From the NCBI GenBank assembly GCA_022494885.1, contig JAGVSM010003692.1:202933-266932 (forward strand): 64,000 bases of DNA. Direction: 5' to 3'. Numbering within the stretch: position 1 is the stretch's first letter; every line of letters starts with the position of its first letter. Made by a program: the position numbers and the translations under genes. Positions 20,379 through 30,737 of this stretch are shown in pieces. This DNA is from Micrasema longulum. Taxonomy: Eukaryota; Arthropoda; Insecta; Trichoptera; Brachycentridae. The notes below the pieces were generated by a model. The model did no database searches and was not told where the DNA came from. It was given only the letters and a program-made list of their open reading frames with translations.

Positions 20379-21084
20379 TTTTTTTTTATTTTTTTTTTTT
20401 ATTAATATCCCTACAGAGATGAGGTAGAATTTTTTCAAATTCAGGTTTATGGATATTCGAGCGTTTACAGGGCTTATGACCTGTCATTGGCTAGGTTAAG
20501 TGGCCACTTTACGTTTTACAACATTCCCCATTCCGTTTATTAGCGAATATCGACACAAGTAAAAAAATTTTGATTTTTGTATATATATATTTTGACCAGA
20601 TCTTATTACACATATTCTGTGTAATAAGATCTGGTCAAAATATAAGTATAAATAAATTGCATAGTCATCTGCAGGCGATTACTAGTACTTAATTTAACTC
20701 GGAAGAGTCTTAAATACATAAAAATAAAGTAATATGCTAATTAAAAATACTTAACTTCAATATCAATACATAAATGGCGCTCCACCACGCTTGTGAATGG
20801 TTTCTCATTTAATAACATGTATATACAAAAATCAAAAAAATGTTACTTGTGTCGATATTCGCTAATAAGCGGAACGGGAAATGTTGTAAAACGTAAAGTG
20901 GCCACTTAACCCAGCCAATGACAGGTCATAAGCCCTATAAACGCTCGAATATCCATAAACCTGAATTTGAAAAAATTCTACCTCATCTCTGTAGGGATAT
21001 TAATAAAAAATATATACCTACTCCCCCCTTGGGAGAAATCCAGATTTGTGTATGTACAAAATACACGTACCTAAAATAATGTTG
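20379..21084 (-). mobile_element. Family-E' palindromic composite retroposon
   Basis: A 706-bp element between 12-bp direct repeats with a T-run at its left end. Arm 20400-20585 ('ccctacagagatgaggtag' through the core to 'gcgaatatcgacacaagt') recurs inverted at 20818-21003. The central part (20645-20815) matches the reverse complement of the interior of 3545-3896. The right end (21007-21084) matches the right end of 3545-3896 in direct orientation. The order is therefore 3' end (minus), interior plus 3' end (plus), 5' end (minus). This looks like an inversion during retroposition or an element inserted into its own kind. Confidence 0.75.
20586..20644. repeat. Perfect 27-bp-arm hairpin
   Basis: Arms 20586-20612 and 20618-20644 are exact reverse complements ('ttgaccagatcttattacac' in the left arm) around the 5-base loop 'tattc'. 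It sits at the centre of the family-E' composite and is not present in the 3545-3896 copy. Confidence 0.9.
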
Positions 21085-21096
21085 TTAAATGTAAAG

Positions 21097-21790
21097 GCCA
21101 TAATTTTATTTAAGTTAACGATTTTTAGCGTTAAAAGATAAAACCACTTTCGAAAATGATTACTTATAATGTTCAAGGTGTTTTAATGTTCGAAGCTGTT
21201 TGACAAAAGCGTGGAAAATAATTAATATCTTATTAAGTAAATACAACGGTAGAAAATGATGTTTCTTTCAAATTTTAGGCTCGATCATTGTGTCCGCCCA
21301 TTGTGATAAAATAATAATGAAAAGGCATTTCTTTTGTTCAGCCTCTTGGTTAATTAATGGGTATTTTTGGTTTTACTGTTGAAAGAAGAGATACGTATAT
21401 TTTACGGGGATGGGGCAGGTCTTACGTAGCCGACGAAATTATTCTATTTTCAAAATACTTTGTTTATTTCAAAAGCAAATTGAATGACAAATAAGGATAT
21501 TAAAGTTTATCTTTTGTCACTCGTAAACCTTAACCAATAAAATAACCCGGATATAAAGTGCGCTCTAAAAAATAACGAGAAAGGGAGGGTTTCATGTTTT
21601 ATGTTAACCCTAGACTTAAGAGATAACTCGCAGTTTTCTCGTTCGTAAAATATGTGCTTCTCTTGTCGTTCTTTATAATAACTGTACGTTAGACAACCCC
21701 CATTACCATCACAATAAAGTACTGAAATTTTGTGACGACAGAGAAATTTATGAAACACATAATCCAAACAAAAATCAAAATTTTGTGTCT
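21097..21790. other. No gene or recognised element
   Basis: AT-rich; the 86-codon minus frame at 21507-21767 shows no domain. Confidence 0.5.
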
Positions 21791-21794
21791 TCTT

Positions 21795-22365
21795 ATTCGC
21801 AGTCTGAACCCTGGGGATTGGTTTGCAGCAAAGTCCTGCATCTCGTCCTCCACTGCTTTCTATTTTCTGCAGCCCTCTTTAGCTCAACATATAAAGCGCA
21901 ATTCAAATCCTCGCACACTTGCTCCTAATACTCCCGTCGGGGCTGCCCTCTGTGATTTGTCCCCTCGGCTATCCCCTCTATTATGTCATGCAGGAGACGC
22001 GCATAATGCGGCCGATCCATCGGGCGTGCCTCTCCGAGATGGTTTTGATTATCTGCCTCCCTTTTTCGATATTGAAAACCTCTTCATTAGTGCTGTGGCC
22101 TCTCCAGGAAATTTCTAATATTCTTCTGTAACACCACATCTCAAAGGCCTCCAGTCTTTTTTTATCTCTTTCGGTAAAGCACCGTGTCTCACAACCATAC
22201 ATCAATATGCTCCATACATATGCCTTGGCAAGTTGTTTGCGGAGTTCAAGGTTTATGTTGTTTGACTCGATTGATTTTTTGTTGAATGCAAGCCTCGCTT
22301 TATGTATGCGGCAGTGGACTTTTCGACAGTGAGTTGCTCCGAAAATCAGAATTTTGTGCGTCATC
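21795..22365 (-). pseudogene. RTE-type LINE C-terminal remnant
   Basis: The minus strand encodes 'KARLAFNKKSIES', 'LRKQLAKAYVWSILMYGCET', 'DKKRLEAFEMWCYRRILEIS' and 'TISERHARWIGRIMR'. After a frameshift near 21985-22000 it continues as 'LLHDIIEGIAEGTNHRGQPR', 'VCEDLNCALYVELKRAAENR' and 'QWRTRCRTLL'. These blocks are the standard region downstream of the RT domain in RTE-clade LINEs. RT and endonuclease domains are missing. The upstream end abuts the SINE-D copy at 22366, so the apparent 'start' of the long frame lies within the SINE. An internal stop (after 'QPRREY') and the frameshift show it is dead. Confidence 0.85.
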
Positions 22366-22603
22366 ATCATCATAATGTCCTTTCCGCACCTAATGGTGCA
22401 TAGGGCACTGAATTGGTATACCAATCGCAGCGAAGGTAAGATGATCAGTGTCACGCTTAAAATACCAGTCTAGGGACTATGAAATATTATATTGTGAAAA
22501 CCCCGTTTCAAAAAAATATTTCACATCAACTATTTCGGGAATCGAACTCGAGACCTCTTGCATGGTAGACAAACGAGTTGACCATTACACCACGAGGCCG
22601 ATG
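22366..22603 (-). mobile_element. SINE family D, best-preserved copy
   Basis: In minus orientation: head 'cggcctcgtggtgtaatggt', B box 'cgagttcgattcccgaa', 'gatgtgaaatatttttttga', 'gtgcggaaaggacattatga' and a (atg)n tail. The ATG-repeat tail resembles RTE 3' ends rather than poly(A), which suggests mobilisation by an RTE partner. It is inserted at, or has truncated, the RTE fragment to its left. Confidence 0.85.
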
Positions 22604-22939
22604 AAAATTTTTGTGTGTAAGTGATTTATATATTTTTTTCTATTATTTATACAATATTTTAATTTATAACAACATTAGAAAGTGTATAAAGTACCCAAAT
22701 AATTATGTTTCTTACATTTTAACAACCATTCAGATGCACAATGAGTTAATTTAAATAAGCGTTTATTTAAGCTCATGTATTTTTCGTGTCTTGTTCTAAC
22801 TACATAAACGTTGTAATCTAACAATATATTATTAGTAACTCACATGCTGTGGAGGGTTAGAAAGGATTACTGGCCCAGTTATACTTTGGTTTGTATGTGG
22901 CTATGTGAGTGTTGGTAGTAATTTGTTATTTTACCAAAA
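22604..22939. other. No gene or recognised element
   Basis: AT-rich; nothing recognised. Confidence 0.5.
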
Positions 22940-22943
22940 TTAA

Positions 22944-23204
22944 CTCTCAAATCCCACTGGCTCAAAAAAATACACGCGTGGCGATGTTGGGTCAGATAAG
23001 CCCCAGTTTTAAATGTCGCTTTTTTGACAATATTTTAGGAGTTTTTTAAATTTTATTTAACCATCAAAATATGTATTGAATTAATATAAAGACCGGGTAA
23101 ATGAATTAGGTTAAGTAAAATGATAGGTTTAAAAATTACGTTTCTCATTTTCGATTTTTTTAAATACTACTGGGTCTAATCAGACCCGTCACCGTGGGTG
23201 TAAG
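22944..23204. mobile_element. Candidate piggyBac-like MITE (TTAA-flanked)
   Basis: 261 bp between TTAA at 22940-22943 and 23205-23208. Ends are weakly inverted ('ctctcaaatcccactgg' and 'ccgtgggtgtaag'). It contains the exact hairpin GGGTCTaatcAGACCC (about 23172-23187) and a related 'gggtcagataagcccc'. Small 'gggtc/gaccc' hairpins inside TTAA-flanked elements are a piggyBac-like trait. The inverted repeat is imperfect, so this is provisional. Confidence 0.45.
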
Positions 23205-23208
23205 TTAA

Positions 23209-23844
23209 AAATGAATTTTGCAAGACTATAAACACAGTGTTGAGTTTAAAAAACTAAAAAGAAAAAAATATACATGAGGAACTAATATTTTTTTTAACAA
23301 TGAAAATGATTTCAAAGCATAATATGTGTTGAATGTGGTTAATAAGGTTGTAACTTAACTAATCATTTTAACCTTCAAATGAGGACGATAAGATGTCTGC
23401 CGCGTTTAGTTGCTGAGAAACGCAAGACAAAAAAACCCAATGTTTGTGCAAATGATTTTATAAATATTACTTCCTTAGGCCGCATCTGGAGACAGAAAAA
23501 AGGTATTTTATTCCCTAGACCCGACAATTAAGAATACCCTTAATTTACTAACATAAACTTAAACGTTTAACGAAAGAACTATAAAAGGGTTGTAAACCTA
23601 ATAACAAAAACCCGTTATAAATGCCGGTAACATGTTGCTTAAGCGTTAATTAAAGAAGTATTAATAAAGCTTTAAGAAACTTCCATAGTTAACAATACAT
23701 CGTGGATATTTACAATGGGGAAAATGTTATTTATTCGCATTACATTATTTGACATAATTCTTATTATTTATCGAATCAATTGCTTTTACTATATTAAACA
23801 TTTTTCGCATTAATTGTTCTTTTTACATAGACCTATAAGATGCC
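23209..23844. other. No gene or recognised element
   Basis: AT-rich; nothing recognised. Confidence 0.5.
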
Positions 23845-23848
23845 TTAA

Positions 23849-24408
23849 GGCTGTAGTCACGCCATTTCAAATTTAGACTAAACTTAGGTATCTGAGATCA
23901 CAATAAGGACTTATCGTTTTCGGTAAGGGCTAGTCTAAAGGTCATAAAAAAATCAATAAGATATTGTTTTAAATCGAATATTACAACCAAAATAATCTTT
24001 GTTTTTCAAAAAAAAATAAAACGATTCTACAAAAAAAGGTTTGAACTAAAATATTTCAATAAATTTGTTTCCGAAGGCATAATTTTAAGTAGAAATAAAG
24101 GAAAATGTCACAAAAATACATGTGATTTAAAATGCATGTATTTCTTTTCAAAATCAAAAAATTAAAATTTGTTTTTTTGTTCAATTTACTATCTTTAAAT
24201 AATTACGTAAATTTTTTGTTCAATACTTAGTCTTTATTGAGATTCTAGATACCTAAGTCTAACAGAAATACCTTTAAAAATATTGTTTTTATCTAATTTA
24301 TGTTTTTTATTATTATTAATATCATTACGCGATTAAAGAAAAACATTCGTTTTAAAATGGCAAAATCGTATGATTTCCTAATTTTGTTCGTTTTACCAGA
24401 CAACAGCC
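23849..24408. mobile_element. TTAA-flanked MITE with inverted repeats
   Basis: 560 bp between TTAA at 23845-23848 and 24409-24412. Termini are GGCTGTAGTC (left) and GACAACAGCC (right), i.e. inverted with one mismatch. A second inner inverted pair is 'cttaggtatctgagatcaca' region (about 23865-23915) against 'gattctagatacctaagtct' (about 24225-24270). No transposase. The TTAA target points to piggyBac-type mobilisation. Confidence 0.65.
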
Positions 24409-24412
24409 TTAA

Positions 24413-25264
24413 TTCCATTTTATAAAATACTTAATTATTTGTTAATATACTATCAAACTAAGCCAAAAATAATGAACAACATTTTTAATAATGTTTAAAT
24501 ACATTTTCACATACATTTGTGTATCTTTTTTGGGTGATCCCGTGTAAGTTGGATTCGTTCCAACGTTTAGACTACCAATCCAGTATACATCTTCAGGATA
24601 AACTGGGTGTTTTGTAGAAAAAAATATGTGTTTATGTGCTAGTAATTTGTACCGTGCACAGTCGGTAGCCGGCCCATTCCGTGTCATTTGAATTACATTT
24701 TGGTTAGTGTTATTTGGGTGTTTGTGTATTTCAATTATCTATTTTATTATTAGTGCACTGCAGTTTCTAGGTTTATACAAAAATTTTGGTTCAAAGGCGA
24801 AAATATGTATGGTCTAAAGTGTTCCGCTTTTGCACGTTTACACGCTTTTATGAGCTTTTTTCAAATTTTCATGTTCAACAATAGGGAAATATCACATACT
24901 ACAAATACCGATTAAAACATATGAAATGGATTTAAAACAATCAATTGTATTTTAAAAAATCAATATGGATATTTCGGAGAAATTTTTTCATACATAAATG
25001 TAAAAAAGAATTTCAATAAAAAACGTTCGAAGAAAAACGCGACGTGTTAGATCTTGGTTGTTGTGACGTCAAGATTCGTAAAATTGATCTGCACAAATTT
25101 CAATGGCAGGAACAAATAAACATGAATCGTGACGTATTAGGGGCGTGGCCAATGGAATTACCGTTTTTGCGGATATTTAAAATTACAAATTCAATATGCT
25201 ACTTATAATTATCAAAAAAAAAAATTGCTGGACAGTATTTCATAGACCTTCAATACTTAAAAAT
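24413..25264. other. No gene or recognised element
   Basis: Frames are short and AT-driven. The 81-codon minus frame at 24442-24687 has a GC-richer segment but no domain that I can name. Confidence 0.5.
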
Positions 25265-25605
25265 GTTTTCAAAAAGTGCTATTTTCTTATTCTTCTCTTT
25301 GCTGTGCGCCCTGTTTGTCCAATGTACACTTTATTACATCATTGGCAGCTCAGTTTATAAACTGTTTCAGTTTCCAGGGGGTTCTTGTCTTTCGGGTTTA
25401 ATAAGTGGCCATTTATTTTTCCCACAGTTTCAAATATTGTTAAAATCTTTTATTTCTTAAGCACTTTGGCTATCCTGTCAAATTACATTTCATGTGGTAG
25501 GTATGCAGTCCTTTTTGTAACATATTTTCCGTTGATCTTCTTCGTAGCTTGTGATTTTAAAATTGGTTGTTTTTTATATCTACTACGCTCTAACGCATGT
25601 ATTCA
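25265..25605 (-). pseudogene. Penelope-like element: RT end and GIY-YIG fragment
   Basis: The minus strand reads, with three in-frame stops: 'HALERSRYKKQPILKSQATK', 'KRTAYLPHEM', stop, 'FDRIAKVLKK', stop, 'KILTIFETVGKINGHLLNPK', then 'VYKLSCQ', stop, 'CNKVYIGQTGRTAKRRIRK'. The last block has the VY...YIGQTGR signature of the GIY-YIG endonuclease that Penelope-like elements (PLEs) carry after their reverse transcriptase. The preceding segment matches the linker in which 'LP...DRIAKVLKK' is usual. Function in an intact element: the RT copies element RNA and the endonuclease nicks the target. This copy is truncated at both ends. The plus-strand frames on top of it are shadows. Confidence 0.8.
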
Positions 25606-26240
25606 ACTTACACAGGATCACAAAAAAACACATATTTATAAGAGTGATCGTGACAAGCTACGCACCTCTTTTCAAAATACTTTGCTGTACAATTAAATGC
25701 TCAAATTTTTAGGGCGTGTAAGAAAATATCTTTATATACAATTTCTCGTAGCACTGATATTTCTCATTCAAACTATGTATGTTATATGACACGTTGCGTT
25801 TGATGATAAATTTCGAGGAAAATATCATTTCCGTAACCCGAAAATAGACATTTTAAAGAGTCTCTTCTTTTTCAATAGCCTTAAAAAGAAACGTGATAGA
25901 ATTTGTACTATAGTCGATGATATAAAATTAAAAATAGTTTATGACGAGCGTGTATAAAAAAAGAGCTGAACTCTTAAGATTCTGTTAGGTCTTTGAAAAG
26001 GTCTAAGTGGAATAAATCACCTTTTCTTGTAAGGATTCTGCCCTCGGTGAGCCTAGAAACCCTTAAAAGGGACATTTTCTCATTAAACTACCCCAGCAGC
26101 GTTTATCTTGGTGATTAAAATCCGAGTATACTGCTTGATAATACCACACGATAGTTTTATAAATCTTCACATAAAGCAATTGTGGATTAACGGGCATATT
26201 TCCATTATTAATCTTTTTAAAGCTTTTATTTGAACAACAT
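25606..26240. other. No gene or recognised element
   Basis: AT-rich; nothing recognised beyond short chance frames. Confidence 0.5.
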
Positions 26241-26345
26241 AGACGAAAAACATCCGAGGAATATAGAAGTCAAGGCATTTACGGGGGTTATGACCATAAA
26301 CTTATGACCTTAAAAACATCACAAAGAATTGAAGGAATATAGATG
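26241..26345 (+). repeat. Family-E core fragment, degraded
   Basis: 'gaggaatatagaagtcaagg', 'catttacgggggttatgacc' and 'gaattgaaggaatatagat' recall the family-E left half. The central palindromes are lost. Confidence 0.4.
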
Positions 26346-26455
26346 GGTGTGGCATTGTGAACTCACGGGCCACGGTTAATTTCCATTCCATTTTTCCAGC
26401 ACAAGTTATTTACGACATTTAAAGAATGGTCTAAAAATTAAAATATTTTTGTAAA
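26346..26455 (+). mobile_element. SINE family B, very degraded
   Basis: 'tgaactcacgggccacggtt', 'aatttccattccatttttcc' and 'agttatttacgac' line up with the family-B body ('agttatttacaactcg'). The head is almost erased. Confidence 0.35.
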
Positions 26456-26623
26456 TGTAAATGAATGGTGGTAGTTGTTTGCGTTTTGTCAAAATGGACA
26501 AAATGAGTTACTTGAAAAAAGAAAGATGAAGCAGCTCATTTTTGCTTATTTTTAGGAAAATGCACAATTATTTCACTTTAAACTTTATTTAACTTAACTT
26601 TTTACGATACAACTGGCACCTAG

Positions 26624-26896
26624 ATGTTTGCCATCTCTGTTGTAATATATCAATATAATCCAAATATACTGAAATCCATCAGTTTGTATGTTATCAATAA
26701 CTGCCCAAGAGCGAGATATCATGTATTGTTTTACATACCCTATTATTCATCCATTAATAGGGCAATACGTTTGCTGAATACGGCTTTTGCAAATGATATG
26801 GATCTATTTTTCAGTACATATTGGCAGTTAAGCAACTATCTGCTTAATATTTATCTTCTAACTTATATTTCCAGTCTGCATTACGAAATGGGTTAA
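26624..26896 (+). pseudogene. LINE ORF2 C-terminal tail
   Basis: An open 90-codon frame encodes 'NILKSISLYVINNCPRARYH', 'LFYIPYYSSINRAIRLLNTA' and 'DMDLFFSTYWQLSNYLL'. It aligns with the minus-strand LINE tail at 39182-39580 ('EIMRSISFYVPDYYLRQRQH', 'RAISMLNN', 'DIDIF'). This is the end of a jockey/CR1-like ORF2. Nothing of the RT domain is present. The sequence after it (26940-26970, 'aactccctgggggtttgaat') resembles the right end of family E. Confidence 0.6.
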
Positions 26897-27304
26897 ACAG
26901 CCCGTAAAGTAACGCAGACTATAATTTGTTACTAAATAAATAACTCCCTGGGGGTTTGAATCTAGTTCATGTCAACAAAAATTTTTTTTAAAAAAATATT
27001 TAAGATTAAAATTAAAAAAAAAACACCGCATTGCTTTTAATTGCATAATTAATAACCGCAAAGTCAGTGCTTATAATATAAATTAAGTTTTATCTGAGAT
27101 ATATTGACGGTCAAATAAACAACTGATTTGCAAAAACTTCGTATTTGTAAGCGCATTTCTAAACTGATTATGTATATTATTGTTTTAAAAATTGATTTGG
27201 TGGTGAAAATGAAATCCCATGCTGAGGAATACTTTTTACAAAATTGTTTTGACAAATACCAGATTTTTTAACAGATGATTTGTTTTTTGTTTATTTATTA
27301 TGTA

Positions 27305-27468
27305 TGATATTTTTCGGACCATAAGACGTACTTTTTTACTCTGAAAATTCAACCGAAAATTGAGGTTCTTCTTATGGTCCGATGCGTCTTATCGTCCAAA
27401 ACATATTTTTCTTCTAAAAATTGATAGATAAATTTGGGAGTGGATATTATCGTCCGCAAAATACGGTA
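27305..27468. mobile_element. Small MITE with 'cggaccataagacg' ends
   Basis: Begins 'gatatttttcggaccataag' and ends 'tcgtccgcaaaatacggta', with an inner 'cttcttatggtccgatgcgt'. The motif tatggtccg and its complement recur at both ends, giving imperfect terminal inverted repeats. No coding. I do not assign a superfamily. Confidence 0.5.
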
Positions 27469-27599
27469 ATGCGTGTATATGTTTAATGTATGCTTGTAAA
27501 TGTGTATATTTATGTACGCATATTTATGTATGTATTTCTCTACAGAACGTTATGATTTTTTTTAAATTTTTGAATTTTTTTTCACAGTTAATATTTAAT

Positions 27600-27815
27600 T
27601 GTTACTTACTTTATAAAAACTGAATAGGGATTTTTATATAAAATTATTTCTGTTTTGATATTTAATACGAAGGAAAAATATAAAACCAACATGTCGATTA
27701 TTAACCACATGCTCTGATATAATAAAATAATTGACGTTGTGGGAGAAATAGTTGAAAAAAGAGGGCAAGAAGTCTGTGAGTGGCTATACACAAATATTTA
27801 ATAACATTAAGACGG
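27600..27815 (+). repeat. Possible P1 repeat remnant
   Basis: The stretch 27784-27812, 'tatacacaaatatttaataa', matches the 3' flank of the P1 hammerhead repeat at 30664-30695 ('tatagacaaatatttaataa'). 'aaaaccaacatg' upstream also fits that family. The core itself is not recognisable. Confidence 0.35.
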
Positions 27816-28474
27816 TATGTCTTTATAAATAAAGGAAATTAATTATCTAAATATTATGAATTAACCACTTCTTTGGCATAAATTTGTGAATATATTAAAA
27901 TTATCGTTAGAAAATACACGTCACAAAGTATTGGTGGGAGTAAATTAAGTATGTTATGGATTTATCTTGTAATAATTGCCTTACAGATAAGTAGATGGAA
28001 GCAGTTTGCCAGGGCCTTTGGCTGTATTTACTTTAACTCGAACTGTTTGCTCTCCTCACAATAAAGTGTTGGTCCAAAGGCAAACAAGATAACAAAGTTA
28101 CACATAAATTAATACATAAAGAGGACTCAATATTGGACCTAACAGAATGTTGAAAATTAATATCGAATTGAGCGTGTTTACATAAATTTACAGATCTAAT
28201 TAAACGTTTAATATTAATTAAAGTAATCAAGGAAATCATTGTAAAATTTGAATCCATTTTTGTTTATCTTCAGTTAATTTTCCTCCGTTTTTTAACGAAA
28301 TTATCTACAATCTGATTTTATTTGTTTTCTGTTTTGTACACAAAATTTTAATCATAAATAAAGCACTATAAATAACTCTACAATGAGATAACAGAAAAAT
28401 ATTTAAGTTTGCGGGACGGAATTAGAAACACGTTTGAAATATATCAAACAAAAATATAACATTCATAACTTTAA
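27816..28474. other. No gene or recognised element
   Basis: AT-rich; the minus frame at 28033-28257 has no domain. Confidence 0.5.
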
Positions 28475-28620
28475 CACCTGATGATGTACATGACGCGACA
28501 TTAAAATATGTTACATGAAGGTAAGATAATCAATCTTACGTTTGAGGTACCAGTCCAGGGACAGTGACCAGTGGGCTGGGGACTAGTAATGGCCTCAGTG
28601 GTGTGGTGGTTAAGACACCA
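28475..28620 (-). mobile_element. SINE fragments (family D tail, head piece)
   Basis: 28505-28565 ('gaaggtaagataatcaatct', 'gaggtaccagtccagggaca') is the reversed family-D body. At 28588-28618 a plus-oriented tRNA-like head piece, 'ggcctcagtggtgtggtggt', follows. Both are truncated. Confidence 0.55.
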
Positions 28621-28624
28621 CAAA

Positions 28625-29929
28625 TATATTTTGATTTTTCAGGACACCCATGCACACACCAAACAAATTGTTAACATTTAAGACAATAATTCAAATTATG
28701 TTAAATATTACATTTGTAAAAGATGAAAATTTAAAAATATGTTTAAAATAATAAAATTAATTAAATATCGGCTTCTCTCAATATTTATCCGACTTTTGAC
28801 TTAAATTTACATTCTCATTAAAAATATCAGCCTTGGCAAACTTATACTAATATTGCTCGCATATTCTAAGTATTGTAGATTGTTTGAAATAGTTCGTCGA
28901 CGCATTGTCTGAGTAAAGCAGAAATTATGTTTTTTTTATATGGGAGTTGCAGAATCATTGATCTTGCCTGTAATGTACAAGATTTATATTTGGCAAGTGG
29001 ATCTTGTTTTCTGGCTATCTTTTTCGTAGTAGTGTTGGAAAAGGGAGGGCATTCCAGCTGTGGACTTTTATAGAAACTTTTCCACGTTTGCTTTTAATAA
29101 GAAGAAAAAAGATTTTGGTCCTACGTCTAACTGTATTTTTCATCCGCATGGACGCAGAAAAATTTTGGCCTTTGTCAATTATTTCTCATTTTCCATCATC
29201 ATATCGAACGACAATTTTTTTCAAAGAATATTAAACAGACATATATTTTTTCACTCTGCATTCAATTCAAAACTTTTTGATTTAATTCATAATTTAAAAA
29301 TAATACTTATATAAAAATGTATTTTTCTCGAAAAAAAATGAGCGTTAGAGGGTAAAAATATTTTTATGAAGTAATTTCAAAAATGACGTTGATTATTACG
29401 GTAAGTGTCAAAGTTGAAGAATTTAAAATTGATTAAATTTCCTGCGTCGTGCTTGGCCATCGCCGACCAAATGATAGCGAAAATTGGGAAAATTTTCGAG
29501 AAATATTTTTTGACATTTTAACTACCTGACCCAGTTCGAAATATTTTTCGAAGTCTTTTCGTTAGCTATCTTATATAAATCAGATATAAAAATGTCCCGC
29601 TTAGTTAAAGTTTGTTTCCAAAGAACAAAATGTGCCATTTTCCCAGTCTGCCGGTGGAAACTTATCATTATTCTGCAAAGTTCTATTCAGAGTCGGGCGA
29701 ATTCTACTGGAGCTGAAGAACATTTCTAGACATTACATTTGGAAACAAGGACAGAAGATTTTTCCTAGTGCACTTTATTATTCAAAGTTACGTGTGCGAG
29801 TTTTGGGAGGAAAGGAGAATCACTACTTTGAGATTTCAGACCATGTATGTTTTATCTTGATGAAACAGAACTAAAAATAAAGTTTACTTGTGTAAAATAA
29901 ACAAAGGTATATGTAAAATAAATGTAACA
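28625..29929. other. No recognised gene; a few open frames
   Basis: Frames at 29004-29234, 29060-29314 and 29632-29874 (76-84 codons) are Phe/Lys/Leu-rich. The last has a more balanced composition ('SAGGNLSLFCKVLFRVGRI'), but I do not recognise it and no duplicate exists here. I make no gene call. Confidence 0.45.
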
Positions 29930-30310
29930 CTACTTTATTCTGAACAACTCTCAACCACATATAAACCTACCCACCCGTCCTTCCCATTTCCTAGCGCACT
30001 CCACGAAACAATAATTCCACGTGTGAGTGCCGGGAAAAAAACGTTATATTTTCAGTACTAACCTAACATCAATTAAATGAAGTGCTTCCAACAAATCATT
30101 CAGCAAACGAGCTGTGCAAGTCAGACCGCCAGCTTCACAAGCTGTCCCAGCGTCTCACGACCGCCAGCTTCATCAGTAAGGTTCCATCACACGTCACGCC
30201 TTATCATCAGGAGGTTAGTAGAGTTGCGCAACCTTTCTTCCCCAACAATACAGTTGACTGTATAAATTGTCCTCCTCCTAGGACAAAGTATTTTTCACAC
30301 CTCGTCCACT
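29930..30310. repeat. Unclassified dispersed repeat F, copy 1
   Basis: Two blocks are shared with 50530-51160: 'cgtccttcccatttcctagc' with 'gcactccacgaaac', and 'gcgtctcacgaccgccagct' with 'ttcatcagtaaggtt', 'caacaatacagt' and 'ctcctaggac'. About four bases in five match by eye. The start 'tgtaacactactt' could suit an LTR, but I find no matching end. It is GC-richer than its neighbours. Confidence 0.7.
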
Positions 30311-30462
30311 CCTCAACAAAATTAGTTTTTAACCAGTTTTTTTTCTACTTTTCGTTTTCAAAGGAATACATGCTTCTTTATCAAGGTTTAATTAACCAAT
30401 GAATTCTATCTATTTACTAAATGTTATAAAATATTTGTATGAAACCACTTACCGACTTTTCT

Positions 30463-30506
30463 TTGTCTACCGGTTTTGAGACATACCCGTCTTTTCATCA
30501 GGACAC
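30463..30506 (-). ncRNA. Hammerhead-ribozyme-like motif (P1, left arm)
   Basis: Minus strand: TGTC (stem I, 30502-30505), CTGATGA core (30495-30501), stem II AGAC-gggtat-GTCT, AAAA in place of GAAA (30474-30477), CCGG (30470-30473), UA, GACA (stem I, 30464-30467). Stem I is a perfect 4-bp pair. Stem II differs in sequence from the 45.65 kb copy (GAAA/TTTC) but still pairs. Confidence 0.5.
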
Positions 30507-30607
30507 CAATTAAACCAACATGCAAAACCTTAAAAAAAACTGGTTTTATATTTTTGTGCAACAACTATGGTTAAGGTGTATAGTGGGTTTTGCATGTTGT
30601 TTTACTC

Positions 30608-30653
30608 GGTGTCTTGGTGAATAGGTGGGTACGTCTTGAAACCAGTAGACGTA
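30608..30653 (+). ncRNA. Hammerhead-ribozyme-like motif (P1, right arm)
   Basis: Plus strand: GTGTC, TTGGTGA where CTGANGA is expected (30614-30620), stem II region, an intact GAAA (30638-30641), CCAG, TA, GAC. This copy keeps the GAAA half that the left arm lost and has lost the CTGATGA half that the left arm kept. It is probably inactive. Confidence 0.4.
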
Positions 30654-30737
30654 GAAAAGTCGGTAATTGGTTATAGACAAATATTTAATAACGTTAAGTA
30701 AAATCTTTGACCACAAAATTAATGTTATCAATATTAA

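Larger units (their letters stand above)
30434..30690. repeat. P1 hammerhead repeats in inverted pair
   Basis: The left arm (about 30434-30522, minus sense) and the right arm (about 30585-30690, plus sense) are inverted copies of the P1 repeat, sharing 'gcatgttg', 'ggtgtc', 'cggtaagtggtt/cggtaattggtt' and 'acaaatattt'. About 60 bp separate them. A transcript across the locus would form a long hairpin with a ribozyme-like core in each arm. Confidence 0.7.

Noticed and set aside
22366..22454. N-terminal part of the 157-codon minus frame
   Set aside because: These codons lie within the SINE-D insertion, not in the RTE protein.
28480..28510. Hammerhead core 'cctgatgatg'
   Set aside because: No GAAA or closing stem follows within a usable distance.
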